A stretch of 64,000 bases of DNA from Paenibacillus periandrae (GCF_022458865.1 NZ_JAJNMU010000009.1:62001-126000); one strand, 5' to 3'. Numbered from the stretch's first letter, positions 9,390 to 18,627 are shown. The notes: generated from the letters alone by a model not told the origin. Program-made: numbers and translations.

Positions 9390-10511
9390 ATGAAACGAAT
9401 CGCAGAAACCATAATGGTCACCTTTGCAGGCGGCCTGTTGTTTACCTTGTTGCATGTACCGCTCAGCTGGATGCTGGGACCATTGACAGCTGTTCTGCTT
9501 TGGACTGCACTCGTGCGCCGCAGTCTGGCTTGGCCTGGAAAACTTCGAAATATGGGTTTGGCTTTACTTGGTTACAGTATGGGACTTTCATTTACGATAG
9601 AAAGTGCCCTGCAAATATCGACGCAGCTGCCATCCATGCTGATAGCAACAATTACAACGATTGTATTCAGCCTGATCGTTGCCGCATGGACAGCCCGGCA
9701 AACGAGTGTTAGCTTCGAAAGCAGTGCGATTGGCAGCATTCCTGGAGGTCTGTCACAGATGGTCGTATTAAGTGAAGAAATTGAAGGTGCAGATTTAGCC
9801 GTTGTGGCCTTTATGCAAACGATTCGGCTGCTGACCGTTATTTTTACCGTTCCCTTTTTGGCAGTGCATGGTTTGGCGAACGAAGCTGTTCAAGGAGGAA
9901 ATGCTGGACAAGCGAATGGATCTGCAGATACGATGATTAGTTCCATCATGGCAGCCGCACAGGCTATTGCATCAAGACCACTTTTCAGTGTTACTCTATT
10001 GCTATGTGTAATGGCTGCCGTCTGGATTGCCGTCAGGTTGAGATTTCCGACGCCTTATTTTCTGGGACCTATCCTTGCTGCCTCATTGTTCACCATTGCC
10101 GGGTATGAACCACCGCATTTACCTTCGTTACTTATCATTTTGGCTCAATGGAGTCTTGGCATTTATTTGGGACTGGGGATTAAGCTCAGCAGTCTGGGAA
10201 ATTGGCGTAAATTGCTTCCTTATTCGATTATGGGGAGTGTGGCAATAGTAGCATTTTCCTTGGGGTTGTCCGTTGTGTTCAGTTCCTTGCTGCCCATTTC
10301 CGTCATGACTGCCTTTTTGGGTACGTCCCCAGGCGGAATGACGGAGATGGGGGTTACAGCAACACTTGTAGGTGCTAACGTGTCTTTGGTAGTGGCCTAT
10401 CAAATGTTTCGCATATTATTTATATTATTCGTTGTGCCTTATTTGTTAAAGTGGGGATTCCGCCGCTTTCGCCGCAATCCGAATCCAGATCCGCGTACAG
10501 GAGAAAGTTAA
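9390..10511 (+). CDS. AbrB-family membrane protein (AbrB duplication)
   Basis: Integral membrane protein of 373 aa with about 10-11 hydrophobic segments. Two internally similar halves carry the family's glycine motifs GSIPGGLSQMV and GTSPGGMTEMG, characteristic of the AbrB/YP_ABRB duplication (unrelated to the AbrB transition regulator). Members are sometimes labelled putative ammonia monooxygenase, which is unsupported; a transport role is more likely. AGAGGAG precedes ATG 9390. The gene appears monocistronic and converges with the SGNH hydrolase. Confidence 0.83.
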   Translation: MKRIAETIMVTFAGGLLFTLLHVPLSWMLGPLTAVLLWTALVRRSLAWPGKLRNMGLALLGYSMGLSFTIESALQISTQLPSMLIATITTIVFSLIVAAWTARQTSVSFESSAIGSIPGGLSQMVVLSEEIEGADLAVVAFMQTIRLLTVIFTVPFLAVHGLANEAVQGGNAGQANGSADTMISSIMAAAQAIASRPLFSVTLLLCVMAAVWIAVRLRFPTPYFLGPILAASLFTIAGYEPPHLPSLLIILAQWSLGIYLGLGIKLSSLGNWRKLLPYSIMGSVAIVAFSLGLSVVFSSLLPISVMTAFLGTSPGGMTEMGVTATLVGANVSLVVAYQMFRILFILFVVPYLLKWGFRRFRRNPNPDPRTGES

Positions 10512-10535
10512 TAGCTAAAGTGAACATGCATACAG

Positions 10536-11585
10536 CTACAGCTTCTCGGCAATACGTTGAGCTAGTCGTTCACCCATGATGATATGACCGTAATCAGAGG
10601 GATGGATCAGATCAGCAGCAAGAGCGCTAAAATCATTCAGAACCTCATGGCCTTCAATCAAATGAAGATGAGGCAAAGCGAACTCACGGTGAAGATCGCG
10701 TAAAGCCTGGGAAAATTGTTTGTTGGCAATCGTTAAAGGGTTATCCTCACTTACCAGATGATCCGATGAGTTAGGAAATAAGGTGATCAGGAACACCGGT
10801 TTTCCGATGTTTTTGGTCACAATTTGATGTATCAGGTACCTCGCACGGGAAGTGAATTCCTCGGTTGTGTAGAGATCTCTCATGTTGACACCAAGCTCCA
10901 GTACAGCCACATCCCACGCCGTCAGCTCAGCCAGAAAATCAGCGATCTCTGCTTCGCACAGGCAGGAGCCACCCAAGCCTTTGTTTAATAGATCAAACCC
11001 GAGTCGTCGGGCGGTCTGCTGAATGTAAGCATTGTGATGCACGGTTGCACCGGAGCCATGTGTAATGGAAGAGCCATAGGCTAACATGGTTTGACTTGGA
11101 AGCTCATGTGCTTGCGGAGGCCGGTAAACGTGCCCGAACGTTTCCAAATGATGAAATGCCACTTGAAATCCAATTCCCGCTTCATAATTGCGGCTGATTC
11201 CGATCCTCCATACATCCGAGGAGAAGCGTCCCGTCTCCAATGCCTGCTTGTGAACCTCCCCAAATCGAGCATGCTTTTCGAGCTGCAATGTATGTACGCG
11301 TCCCGGCACCAGTCTGTGTACGGAATGGACATAATCCCCGTTATAGATGACGACATCCCCTTCACCAAGCGTTGCGGTTAGTACCACTCTCAGTATACGC
11401 GCCTCTGTCACAAATCGTATTTCGCAGGCTGTCGACTGCTCCGCAACATATCGGCCATTGGGGCGGTTTTTCGTTCCAAGTGCGTATCGGACCTTTTGTG
11501 GAAAGCGCTGTAAAAGAAGTCCAGATACTCCATGAGCGTGCTCCAGCTCAGCGACATTGTGAAATTCCAAATCGTTAACAATCAT
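10536..11585 (-). CDS. SGNH/GDSL-family hydrolase with N-terminal beta domain
   Basis: Two domains. The N-terminal 150 residues are beta-rich, as in carbohydrate esterase-like SGNH proteins. A C-terminal SGNH hydrolase fold has the nucleophile block AYGSSITHG, the block III asparagine in LELGVNMRD, and the Asp-His pair in DLIHPSDYGH. No signal peptide is present, so it is probably cytoplasmic. AGGGTGA precedes ATG 11585. Deacetylation of a sugar or oligosaccharide is plausible but unproven. Another SGNH gene starts at the right end of the window. Confidence 0.82.
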   Translation of the reverse strand: MIVNDLEFHNVAELEHAHGVSGLLLQRFPQKVRYALGTKNRPNGRYVAEQSTACEIRFVTEARILRVVLTATLGEGDVVIYNGDYVHSVHRLVPGRVHTLQLEKHARFGEVHKQALETGRFSSDVWRIGISRNYEAGIGFQVAFHHLETFGHVYRPPQAHELPSQTMLAYGSSITHGSGATVHHNAYIQQTARRLGFDLLNKGLGGSCLCEAEIADFLAELTAWDVAVLELGVNMRDLYTTEEFTSRARYLIHQIVTKNIGKPVFLITLFPNSSDHLVSEDNPLTIANKQFSQALRDLHREFALPHLHLIEGHEVLNDFSALAADLIHPSDYGHIIMGERLAQRIAEKL

Positions 11586-11696
11586 ATGCTCACCCTAATC
11601 TATGAATTTAACAGTTTCAATCACACCCCTAATATTACTATGTTTCACATAAAAATATAAGATATGATAATAATGAAGCAGAATTCGACAAAAAAA

Positions 11697-11747
11697 CTTA
11701 CCCATTATCGTTCAAAACAGGTATAATTTAGTAAACAAATGGGTAAG
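11697..11747. repeat. 10-bp inverted repeat, 31-bp spacing, upstream of manA
   Basis: CTTACCCATT (11697-11706) and AATGGGTAAG (11738-11747) are exact reverse complements. A TATAAT hexamer (11722-11727) lies between them. The 31-bp gap suggests two half-sites or a looped operator for the manA promoter; a second -10-like TATACT sits at 11776-11781. Confidence 0.4.
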
Positions 11748-11819
11748 GCAACTTATCCAGTAATTTTTGTTGTGCTATACTTGTAAGAAACCAATAACAG
11801 AAATGGGGCTGGATTCGAT

Positions 11820-12965
11820 ATGCCGCAATCATCTGCTTTAAGCCAAAAGCCGTTGAAGCTGTTGTCTAATCGTGTGTGGCGAACCTATTACGGAGGAAGG
11901 CTGATTGAGGCATGGCAGGGTATCGAGTCGGCGCAGGATAACTCTTTTCCTGAGGAGTGGATAGCGTCAGTCGTTCAGGCGCGTAATGCGGGACGAGAAG
12001 ATAAAGTGGAAGGCTTAAGCTGGGTCGAGGTTGACGGTGAAGCCCCTGTTTCTTTGAAGGAGCTAGTAGAAGCACAGCCTGTATCGTTTTTAGGTGAGCG
12101 TCATGCTCAGGTGTACGGCGGTCATTTGGGTGTACTTGTTAAAGTCCTGGATTCATCCGAACGTTTAACCATTCAGGTGCATCCTGATCGCCAAGCAGCG
12201 CAGAAGCTCTTTCAATCCGCTTTTGGCAAAACAGAGGCATGGTACATTCTGGGTGGAAGAGTGATCAATGGAGAAGATCCTTATATACTCTATGGCTTTA
12301 AGCCAGGAATGACTCGGGAAAAGTGGGAGCAGCTATTTTGGATGCAGGATATTGAAGGCATGCTGCAATCACTGAATAAAATAAAGGTGGAGCCTGGACA
12401 GGTATTTATAGTGGAGGGCGGAATGCCTCATGCTATCGGGTCAGGTTGTTTCTTGCTTGAAATTCAGGAACCGACAGACTATACAATTCGTGTAGAACGT
12501 ACTACGCCAAGCGGCAGAGAAATTGCTGATTTTATGTGTCATCAAGGAATCGGCTTTGACCGGATGTTCGATTGTTTTCATTATGATGTATATACAGAGG
12601 AAGAGGTTGCCGCTGCTTTTCGCCTGCAGCCAAAGCTTGTTCATGAATCAAAAGGATTCACAGAGAGCTCGTTGATTAGTTATGAGGATACGCGTTATTT
12701 TGCACTGAGCTCTGTGGAAATCGCAACTTCTTGTGTATTGGGGCAGCAGGGCAGCTTCTCCATACTTGTTGTCGCTGCAGGTGCAGGTAATCTGGTTTGG
12801 AATGAAGGACGAATACAGGTCAAACAGGGTGATCAAATATTTTTACCCGCTGGACTCGAAGAGCTGCGCTGTGAACGTACAGATGGAGTAAAGCTTCATT
12901 TATTAAGTTGCTTTCCACCTCAAGCTCTATTAGTAACCCATACGGAGGATCTTCATACGGATTGA
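11820..12965 (+). CDS. manA: Mannose-6-phosphate isomerase, type I
   Basis: Zinc enzyme interconverting mannose-6-phosphate and fructose-6-phosphate. The cupin metal-site motif LTIQVHPD is followed by KTEAWYIL (metal-binding Glu), and PHAIGSGCFLLEIQEPTDYT carries the second His and the family's EIQE element. It is 381 aa, slightly longer than Bacillus ManA. ATG 11820 has a GGGG-type ribosome site. Its last 13 bases overlap the 3' end of the convergent sda-like gene. Confidence 0.87.
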   Translation: MPQSSALSQKPLKLLSNRVWRTYYGGRLIEAWQGIESAQDNSFPEEWIASVVQARNAGREDKVEGLSWVEVDGEAPVSLKELVEAQPVSFLGERHAQVYGGHLGVLVKVLDSSERLTIQVHPDRQAAQKLFQSAFGKTEAWYILGGRVINGEDPYILYGFKPGMTREKWEQLFWMQDIEGMLQSLNKIKVEPGQVFIVEGGMPHAIGSGCFLLEIQEPTDYTIRVERTTPSGREIADFMCHQGIGFDRMFDCFHYDVYTEEEVAAAFRLQPKLVHESKGFTESSLISYEDTRYFALSSVEIATSCVLGQQGSFSILVVAAGAGNLVWNEGRIQVKQGDQIFLPAGLEELRCERTDGVKLHLLSCFPPQALLVTHTEDLHTD

Positions 12966-13138
12966 AGGTAACTCTCAGACATATTAATCATGCAAGCATC
13001 TGATTGCAAGGAAGGAATCTCAATATTCCGATCTTTCATCTCAGTCATTAGAAGTTCAATAAAATCATTATCCAGATCCAGTTCCAACGAATCCAGATAA
13101 CACTCAATTAATACGATATCACTTAGCATTCTCATCAT
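12953..13138 (-). CDS. sda: Sporulation histidine-kinase inhibitor Sda-like protein
   Basis: Small 61-aa protein with the Sda pattern: MLSDIVLIECYLDSLELDLD and then DFIELLMTEMKDRNIEI, two amphipathic helices forming a hairpin. In B. subtilis, Sda binds the KinA dimerisation domain and delays sporulation when replication is stalled. AGGAGAGAGGT precedes tandem ATG codons at 13138 and 13135. It has a longer C-terminal tail (about 15 residues) than B. subtilis Sda. I see no DnaA box upstream. It sits 225 bp from the com locus and ends inside manA. Confidence 0.78.
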   Translation of the reverse strand: MMRMLSDIVLIECYLDSLELDLDNDFIELLMTEMKDRNIEIPSLQSDACMINMSESYLQSV

Positions 13139-13273
13139 TATGACCTCTCTCCTGAACTTCCAATATATGTACTTTCATCATATATCTATCATATAATGAA
13201 ATCACACTAACATCAGCACATTTGTAGTGCGGTGGAAGGCAGACTTTAGTTGCAACCTGTTGCAGTCTTCGAC

Positions 13274-13330
13274 AAAAAAAGAGAGAATGTATATATCAGA
13301 AACGGTAATTTCTGATAAATATACTCTCTC
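13274..13330 (-). terminator. Rho-independent terminator of comX
   Basis: On the minus strand, GAGAG... and TATCAGAAA pair with TTTCTGATA... and CTCTC around a 6-base loop, with a short bulge, followed by TTTTTTT. It lies about 30 bases after the comX stop, so comX is its own short transcript. Confidence 0.85.
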
Positions 13331-13362
13331 AATTGTTGGTAATATCTTATATTTGTGGAACA

Positions 13363-13560
13363 TTACTCCCAATCTGCTACATCGTCTGTGCTGTCTTTAT
13401 GTAAAAACGCATTTATCAGAGCTTTTTCTTCTGCTTCAGACAAGCCGAGGGAGTCCAGGTAGCTGCGATCATTAAGACGTTCTTGAAGCGATTCTGAGTC
13501 TAATTGCTTAAGACTTTTGGCGGCTGCATACAATGCTGGGGATATAGTTTTATCTTCCAT
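13363..13560 (-). CDS. comX: ComX-type competence pheromone precursor
   Basis: Sixty-five-residue peptide with no signal sequence. The C-terminal part (LDSLGLSEAEEKALINAFL, then HKDSTDDVADWE) lines up with the known ComX pattern: a conserved hydrophobic/acidic block, then a variable 8-12-residue pheromone with a Trp near its end. Trp64 is the expected isoprenylation site, with only Glu65 after it. AGGTGAT precedes ATG 13560. It is divergent from comP, whose operon encodes the matching kinase, regulator and prenyltransferase. Identity rests on context plus the C-terminal pattern; the N-terminal half is not conserved with B. subtilis. Confidence 0.8.
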   Translation of the reverse strand: MEDKTISPALYAAAKSLKQLDSESLQERLNDRSYLDSLGLSEAEEKALINAFLHKDSTDDVADWE

Positions 13561-13636
13561 ATTATCACCTCACATTCCAAATAAACCTATATATCCTTTA
13601 TATCATAAATTATTGAAAAAGAAAGAGGTTTTTAGG
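13561..13636. promoter_or_regulatory. Divergent comX / comPAQ promoter region
   Basis: Seventy-six very AT-rich bases separate the comX and comP start codons and must hold both ribosome sites and at least one promoter. CCTATATATCC and TTTATATCATAAA stretches could serve as -10 elements. No B. subtilis-type ComA box (TTGCGG-n4-CCGCAA) is visible. Confidence 0.45.
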
Positions 13637-15967
13637 ATGAAAGAACGATTGCTTTTCAAATTTGTTCTAATTTTGATGGTTTCGATCCAGCTGTGGTTCT
13701 TATATATTAGTACCCAGTACCCAGTAATAGGGGCAGGCGTGAAATTGAATCAAGCAGGGTCCTGGTACGTAAGTACGATCAATGAGAGGAATTCTGCTAT
13801 GAAAGCAGGGCTGCAGATCGGAGATGTCATTGTACAGGTTAACGGGCGTGATCCAATTGAATATTCTTCTGTGTTCAAGTGGCATTCGCTTGATCAGGCT
13901 GATCATGTTTTAGCTTCACGGAACGGAAGTGAGTTTCAGGTTTCATTCAAAGCAGGGCGTAACTTTTCCGATTATGATGCTCTGGCGGTAACGTTGGCTG
14001 GCCTCAGCTTAATCGGCTCGCTGCTGCTGCTGAAAAAAAAGCGAAACTCTCCCTCTGCCTGGTATTTAACTCTGGTATTGCTCGATATGAGCGGGGCATT
14101 CATGGCGCTTGGTGCTTCGATCAGGGGGGATGGACTGGGCAAGATCATGATGTTCCTGTTCATTATGCTGGTACCTATCCTGTTTCTTCATTTTTTTGTA
14201 GTCTTTTTGAAGGAAAAACAGGATTATCAACTATCGATTAAATTACTGAAAAAAATGTATACAGTCGTTACAGCAGGAATTGCCTTGATTTCACAAATCA
14301 CTTATTTTTGGCCATCACCTTTAACCTATGACATCTACCGCTTTAACTCCATTTTTTGCATTGTGTACTTTTTGTTTGGTTTTGTATTAGCCCTTTCCAT
14401 TTTATTCAAACTGTATCTCAAGTATCGTAAAGAGCAAAGCTACATATCAACCATGATCAAAACGGTATGGGCATCGATATTCGTTTCATTCACGCCGATC
14501 GTCTGCTTCAACTTTATTCCTAATTTTTTGTATGGCTACGGTTGGATGAACTCACTTTATGCAGGCATTTTCGTTTTCTTTTTCCCGATTACACTAGCTT
14601 ATTTGGTCGTAACGACCAAGCTGTACGATATCGATGTTGTGCTGCGGCGCGTGCTCCTTACGGCCCTGATTGCGATAGTTCCAAGTGGTATCTTTGTCGT
14701 CATGATCAAGGTGCTTTTCCCTGCCGAGGCTGCGATTGCAAGACTGCTGGTGATGTTTGTTCTGTTCGTTGCCATCCTGACTTTTGTATTGTATTCGCTG
14801 GAAAATATGTTTGCCAAACTGGAGCCGATTCTATTTCCGCGCAAATACTATTTGCAATCCGCTCTTAAAAAAATTGCCAAAAATCTCGGTTCCATCACAA
14901 GCTTTCGGGAATTTAAAGATATTATTCTGGTGGATATCGTCAATACTTTGCAGGTATTTGGGGGAGCAATTGTTTTTCAATATAAGGATTCCTTGGAAAT
15001 CATTAAAGAAGGAAATATTAATGTTGCAGAAATTGAGAGCTACTTGAATGGAGAGAAGGCGTTGCATCCTTCTTTAACTATTTATAAGATCAACCATCAG
15101 GAAGAGTATACAAGCTACTTTGTTCTGACAGGGAAGCGGACAAGCGCGTTTCTCGGCGTAGAGGAAAAGCAATGGCTGCAGTTAATCATCACTTATCTCG
15201 CTGTTAGCCTGGAAAATGTGCACCTAATCCGCAAACTTACTCTGAAGCTGGAGGAGCTGGCATCGCAAATTCCTAATGAGCAGGCTGGCAATGACTTTAT
15301 ATGGTTTCGCAAGCTGATGTTCGAGCTGCAGGAAAAGGAACGTGTTCGCATTGCAACCGATCTTCATGATACGACGATGCAGGATTTATTTTTTCTGAAA
15401 GAACGGCTGCATCTGCTGCTTGAGAAGTATGCTTTAACGAAGCAGGATAAAACCCAAATGATCAGTATCATCGATTATATTGATGTGATAAACAGCAATC
15501 TGCGTCAAAGCTGCTTTGAGCTTCATCCGTATTTGATCAAAGAAATCGGACTTGTGAAGACTATAGAGCAATTGATTGAGATGGAAGCGGCGATCGCTCC
15601 TTTTGAGTTAAAGTTTCGTGCAGGTCAAGCAACGGTTATTGAAATGAGAGATTTGGAAACAAAACGTCACATTTTCCGCATGGTGCAGGAGCTGATTAAC
15701 AATGCCAAGAAGCATTCACAAGCCGACCTGGTTCTTATTGATCTTGTCGAGCATAAGAGCCTGCTTCAGCTGACTTATGTGGATGACGGAGTGGGGTTTG
15801 AGTCAAGTCTGGCTTTAGTAAGAGAAATCGGATCTTCCGGTACAGGTATTGAGCAAATCAAAAGTCGGATATTATCTTTAAATGGTCAGTATGAGCTGGA
15901 GACGAGTAGAGGAAAGGGTATGCGATTTTTTGTATCAATTCCAATGAAAGAAGGCTTATCGGCATGA
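13637..15967 (+). CDS. comP: ComP-type membrane histidine kinase
   Basis: Sensor kinase of 776 aa. TM1 (residues 7-25) leads to an extracytoplasmic PDZ-like domain (30-105, with AMKAGLQIGDVIVQVNGRD), then about nine more TM segments to about residue 410. The cytoplasmic part has a HisKA_3 H-box ATDLHDTTMQDLFFLKERL (His about 576) preceded by WFRKLMFELQEKERVRI, the N-box ELINNAKKHS and the G-box DDGVGF. TM-plus-PDZ topology and the H-box context closely match B. subtilis ComP. ATG 13637 follows AAAGAGG. The stop overlaps comA by 4 bases (ATGA). Confidence 0.88.
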   Translation: MKERLLFKFVLILMVSIQLWFLYISTQYPVIGAGVKLNQAGSWYVSTINERNSAMKAGLQIGDVIVQVNGRDPIEYSSVFKWHSLDQADHVLASRNGSEFQVSFKAGRNFSDYDALAVTLAGLSLIGSLLLLKKKRNSPSAWYLTLVLLDMSGAFMALGASIRGDGLGKIMMFLFIMLVPILFLHFFVVFLKEKQDYQLSIKLLKKMYTVVTAGIALISQITYFWPSPLTYDIYRFNSIFCIVYFLFGFVLALSILFKLYLKYRKEQSYISTMIKTVWASIFVSFTPIVCFNFIPNFLYGYGWMNSLYAGIFVFFFPITLAYLVVTTKLYDIDVVLRRVLLTALIAIVPSGIFVVMIKVLFPAEAAIARLLVMFVLFVAILTFVLYSLENMFAKLEPILFPRKYYLQSALKKIAKNLGSITSFREFKDIILVDIVNTLQVFGGAIVFQYKDSLEIIKEGNINVAEIESYLNGEKALHPSLTIYKINHQEEYTSYFVLTGKRTSAFLGVEEKQWLQLIITYLAVSLENVHLIRKLTLKLEELASQIPNEQAGNDFIWFRKLMFELQEKERVRIATDLHDTTMQDLFFLKERLHLLLEKYALTKQDKTQMISIIDYIDVINSNLRQSCFELHPYLIKEIGLVKTIEQLIEMEAAIAPFELKFRAGQATVIEMRDLETKRHIFRMVQELINNAKKHSQADLVLIDLVEHKSLLQLTYVDDGVGFESSLALVREIGSSGTGIEQIKSRILSLNGQYELETSRGKGMRFFVSIPMKEGLSA

Positions 15968-16608
15968 TGCAGATAAAAAAAACAATTGTCACGGACGATC
16001 ATCCTTTAATGGCCCAAGCTACGAAAGAATTGCTGGAACAGATTGAAGGTGTATCGGTCGTAGGGATAGCCAGCAATGGACAGTCATGTCTGGAGCTTGT
16101 GGAGGAGTATCGGCCTGACTTGGTTTTTCTGGACTATCAGCTTCCCGACCACATGGGTACGGACATTGCAGCACAAATTAAAGCCGGTTACCCAAAGACA
16201 CATATCGTCTTTTTTACCGGTGTGGATGTGTCGGCTTTGACGGATGTTTTTCTGGAGCTTCAAGTTAGCGGAGTGATTTCCAAAGGCACACGGCATGCAA
16301 CGATACAGCACATAATTGGATGTATTTTAGATGATTATATTGTGATGCCGCGTTCGGTTTTGCAAACTTTCAAGGGCAGCCCAGCACCGTCCACAGCAGA
16401 GCTGACCGAGGAAGAAGTGCTCATCATGATGCTAATTATTAAGGGAACTACACTTGAACAGATTGCAGCGCAAATTCATATCAGCAAACGCTCGGTTGAT
16501 AATTATCAAAGAAAAATTTACGGGAAATTGGGGGTGAAGACGAGGGTAGAAGCCATTGAAGCGTTCATCCGAAGTAAATACTACAAGGACGGGAGAGATG
16601 ATTTATGA
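15964..16608 (+). CDS. comA: ComA-type response regulator (NarL/LuxR family)
   Basis: Receiver domain with acidic pocket D11-D12 and phosphoacceptor D57 (LVFLDYQLPD), a conserved Thr (FFTG) and Lys (ISKG). The linker leads to a LuxR-type helix-turn-helix (about 145-205; LEQIAAQIHISKRSVDNYQRKIYGKL). ISKRSVDNY parallels the SKRSIEY recognition region of B. subtilis ComA. It would be phosphorylated by the ComP-like kinase and activate quorum-controlled genes. It is translationally coupled on both sides: ATGA overlaps with comP and comQ. Confidence 0.86.
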   Translation: MMQIKKTIVTDDHPLMAQATKELLEQIEGVSVVGIASNGQSCLELVEEYRPDLVFLDYQLPDHMGTDIAAQIKAGYPKTHIVFFTGVDVSALTDVFLELQVSGVISKGTRHATIQHIIGCILDDYIVMPRSVLQTFKGSPAPSTAELTEEEVLIMMLIIKGTTLEQIAAQIHISKRSVDNYQRKIYGKLGVKTRVEAIEAFIRSKYYKDGRDDL

Positions 16609-17555
16609 TAGAACCTCGAATTGTTGAAGACATGCAGCGGATTGTGGACAAATATGTAGCGGAACGCGATTTAAATGAGTTATTAAAAGCTTTTATTCAG
16701 GATAAAGCGGCTGAAGGCTCTCAGTGGTCTAACATTACACGATATACACATGACATGCTGGGCGGAGATTCACCGCATATTGATCTTGCAGCAGCCATGA
16801 CGGAAATCGTTCTGCTATCCTTTGATATCATTGATGATTTACAGGATGAGGACAACAAGGGAAAGCCCTGGATGGTAAGCTCTCCGGCCTATACGTTGAA
16901 CGGAATTTTGGTATTCCTGTTTGCTTTTATGACCGAAATGAGCACCTTGCAAGAGAGCAATAGCCGATCTAATCCGCAATTGATGGCGAAGCTGGGAGTT
17001 CTCTTGTTGCAGTCTATCAATGGACAACAAATTGATTTGAATGATAGTATTGTAACCGAACGCGACTACTTAACCATGATTGAGAAAAAATCGGGTTCGC
17101 TGCTGCGCTTTGCATGCTCGATGGGCTACTTGCTTATTCCTGATCTGGATCAACGAACGATGGACACGATGGATCAGCTTGCCAATTATATCGGGATGAT
17201 CTCACAGCTGGACAATGACATTCGGGATGTACTGCGCTTTGATGTGAAAAATGATTTGCTGCAAAAGAAACGTACGCTGCCGATTTTGTTTCTGCTCATG
17301 GAAAAGGATGACAATTTCCCATATATACAGCAGTATTACAGCGGCCAGCTTACCTATGATCAATTTGTTACTCGTAAACGTGAATGTATTCGGTACATTG
17401 AAGATTCGGGAAGTATCGAATACTGCAGAATTATACAATCTTTACATATAGATCAGGCTAACCAATTATTTGACTCCTTGCCTGGTATTGCACCGTGGAA
17501 GGAACAATTCAAAGGGATTACGTTTGGCAGGCAGCAAGCCCAGAAGGTCGGTTGA
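16605..17555 (+). CDS. comQ: ComQ-type isoprenyl transferase / polyprenyl synthetase family
   Basis: Isoprenyl synthetase-fold protein of 316 aa. Both aspartate-rich Mg/diphosphate motifs are present: DDLQD (77-81) and DNDIRD (203-208), followed by [11 protein letters not shown] as in ComQ and farnesyl synthases. ComQ enzymes process ComX and attach a geranyl or farnesyl group to its Trp. It overlaps comA by 4 bases and closes the operon, whereas in B. subtilis comQ is first and overlaps comX. A housekeeping prenyl synthase is less likely given the neighbours. Confidence 0.85.
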   Translation: MIEPRIVEDMQRIVDKYVAERDLNELLKAFIQDKAAEGSQWSNITRYTHDMLGGDSPHIDLAAAMTEIVLLSFDIIDDLQDEDNKGKPWMVSSPAYTLNGILVFLFAFMTEMSTLQESNSRSNPQLMAKLGVLLLQSINGQQIDLNDSIVTERDYLTMIEKKSGSLLRFACSMGYLLIPDLDQRTMDTMDQLANYIGMISQLDNDIRDVLRFDVKNDLLQKKRTLPILFLLMEKDDNFPYIQQYYSGQLTYDQFVTRKRECIRYIEDSGSIEYCRIIQSLHIDQANQLFDSLPGIAPWKEQFKGITFGRQQAQKVG

Positions 17556-17577
17556 ACAAAAGTCAGTTACATACAAT

Positions 17578-17606
17578 TTGGAGAGTCGGCTGTTTCTTGA
17601 TATGAT
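17578..17606 (+). promoter_or_regulatory. msrAB promoter
   Basis: -35 TTGGAG (17578-17583), a 17-base spacer and -10 TATGAT (17601-17606), 50 bases before the msrAB start. Confidence 0.6.
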
Positions 17607-17655
17607 AGTAGGGAGAACGCCAGCTTTTTTCCAATCCAGTAAGGAGGTAACGATA

Positions 17656-18627
17656 ATGAGCAACAATATTGAACAAACAGCTAATCAGGAGCTGGCAACA
17701 TTTGCAGGTGGCTGCTTTTGGTGCATGGTATCGCCCTTCGAGGAGCTTCCGGGAATTATTAAAGTGGTATCCGGTTATACGGGAGGTCACACGGTAAATC
17801 CGACTTATGAGCAGGTTTGCTCGGAAACCACCGGACATGCGGAAGCTGTACAAATCACCTATGATCCTGCTGTTTTTCCTTATACAAAGCTGTTGGATAC
17901 GTTCTGGCAGCAGATTGATCCGACTGATGCGGGCGGGCAATTCCATGATAGAGGCGGTTCATACCGGACGTCCATCTTTTATCATAATGAAGAGCAAAGA
18001 GTACAGGCGGAAGCTTCCAAGCAAGCTCTGGAGCAAAGTGGACGATTCGATCGTCCCATCGTAACGCCAATTGTCCCGGCAACTGAGTTCTATGAGGCTG
18101 AGGAATATCATCAGGGCTATCATCATAAAAATCCTCTACGCTATAAGAGCTACAGAAAAGGCTCAGGACGTGAAGCATTTATTCAGAATCACTGGAATAC
18201 TGAAGCAGATAAACAGAAGCTAAAACAAATTCTAACGCCGATGCAATACGAAGTCACTCAAAACAGTGGCACGGAGCCTCCGTTTCAAAATGAATTTTGG
18301 GATGACCATCGTGAAGGGATTTATGTGGATATTGTTTCAGGCGAGCCTTTATTCAGCTCTCTGGACAAGTTTGATTCCGGCTGCGGATGGCCGAGCTTTA
18401 CGAAGCCGCTTGTTCCAGCCAACATAAAGGATAAACCCGATTACAAGCATTTTATGATCCGTACCGAGGTGCGCAGCCGCGAGGCTGATTCTCATTTGGG
18501 GCATGTGTTTAACGATGGTCCACAGCCAACAGGCTTGCGCTATTGCATCAATTCTGCGGCATTGCGCTTTATCCCCAAGGAAGAGCTGGAGCAAGCGGGT
18601 TACGGAGCATATCTCAGCTTGTTTTAA
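17656..18627 (+). CDS. msrAB: Bifunctional methionine sulfoxide reductase MsrA-MsrB
   Basis: Repairs oxidised methionine in proteins. The N-terminal MsrA domain (about residues 12-165) has GGCFWC with catalytic Cys20 and acts on the S-epimer. The C-terminal MsrB domain (about 185-320) has [18 protein letters not shown] and the catalytic [11 protein letters not shown] and acts on the R-epimer. The zinc CxxC pairs of many MsrB proteins are absent. ATG 17656 is 9 bases after AAGGAGG. It has its own promoter downstream of comQ, so it is probably not part of the com operon. Confidence 0.93.
   Translation: MSNNIEQTANQELATFAGGCFWCMVSPFEELPGIIKVVSGYTGGHTVNPTYEQVCSETTGHAEAVQITYDPAVFPYTKLLDTFWQQIDPTDAGGQFHDRGGSYRTSIFYHNEEQRVQAEASKQALEQSGRFDRPIVTPIVPATEFYEAEEYHQGYHHKNPLRYKSYRKGSGREAFIQNHWNTEADKQKLKQILTPMQYEVTQNSGTEPPFQNEFWDDHREGIYVDIVSGEPLFSSLDKFDSGCGWPSFTKPLVPANIKDKPDYKHFMIRTEVRSREADSHLGHVFNDGPQPTGLRYCINSAALRFIPKEELEQAGYGAYLSLF

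Noticed and set aside
13227-13475. 82-codon + strand frame over the comX region
   Set aside because: It runs antisense through comX and its terminator hairpin and lacks a ribosome site.
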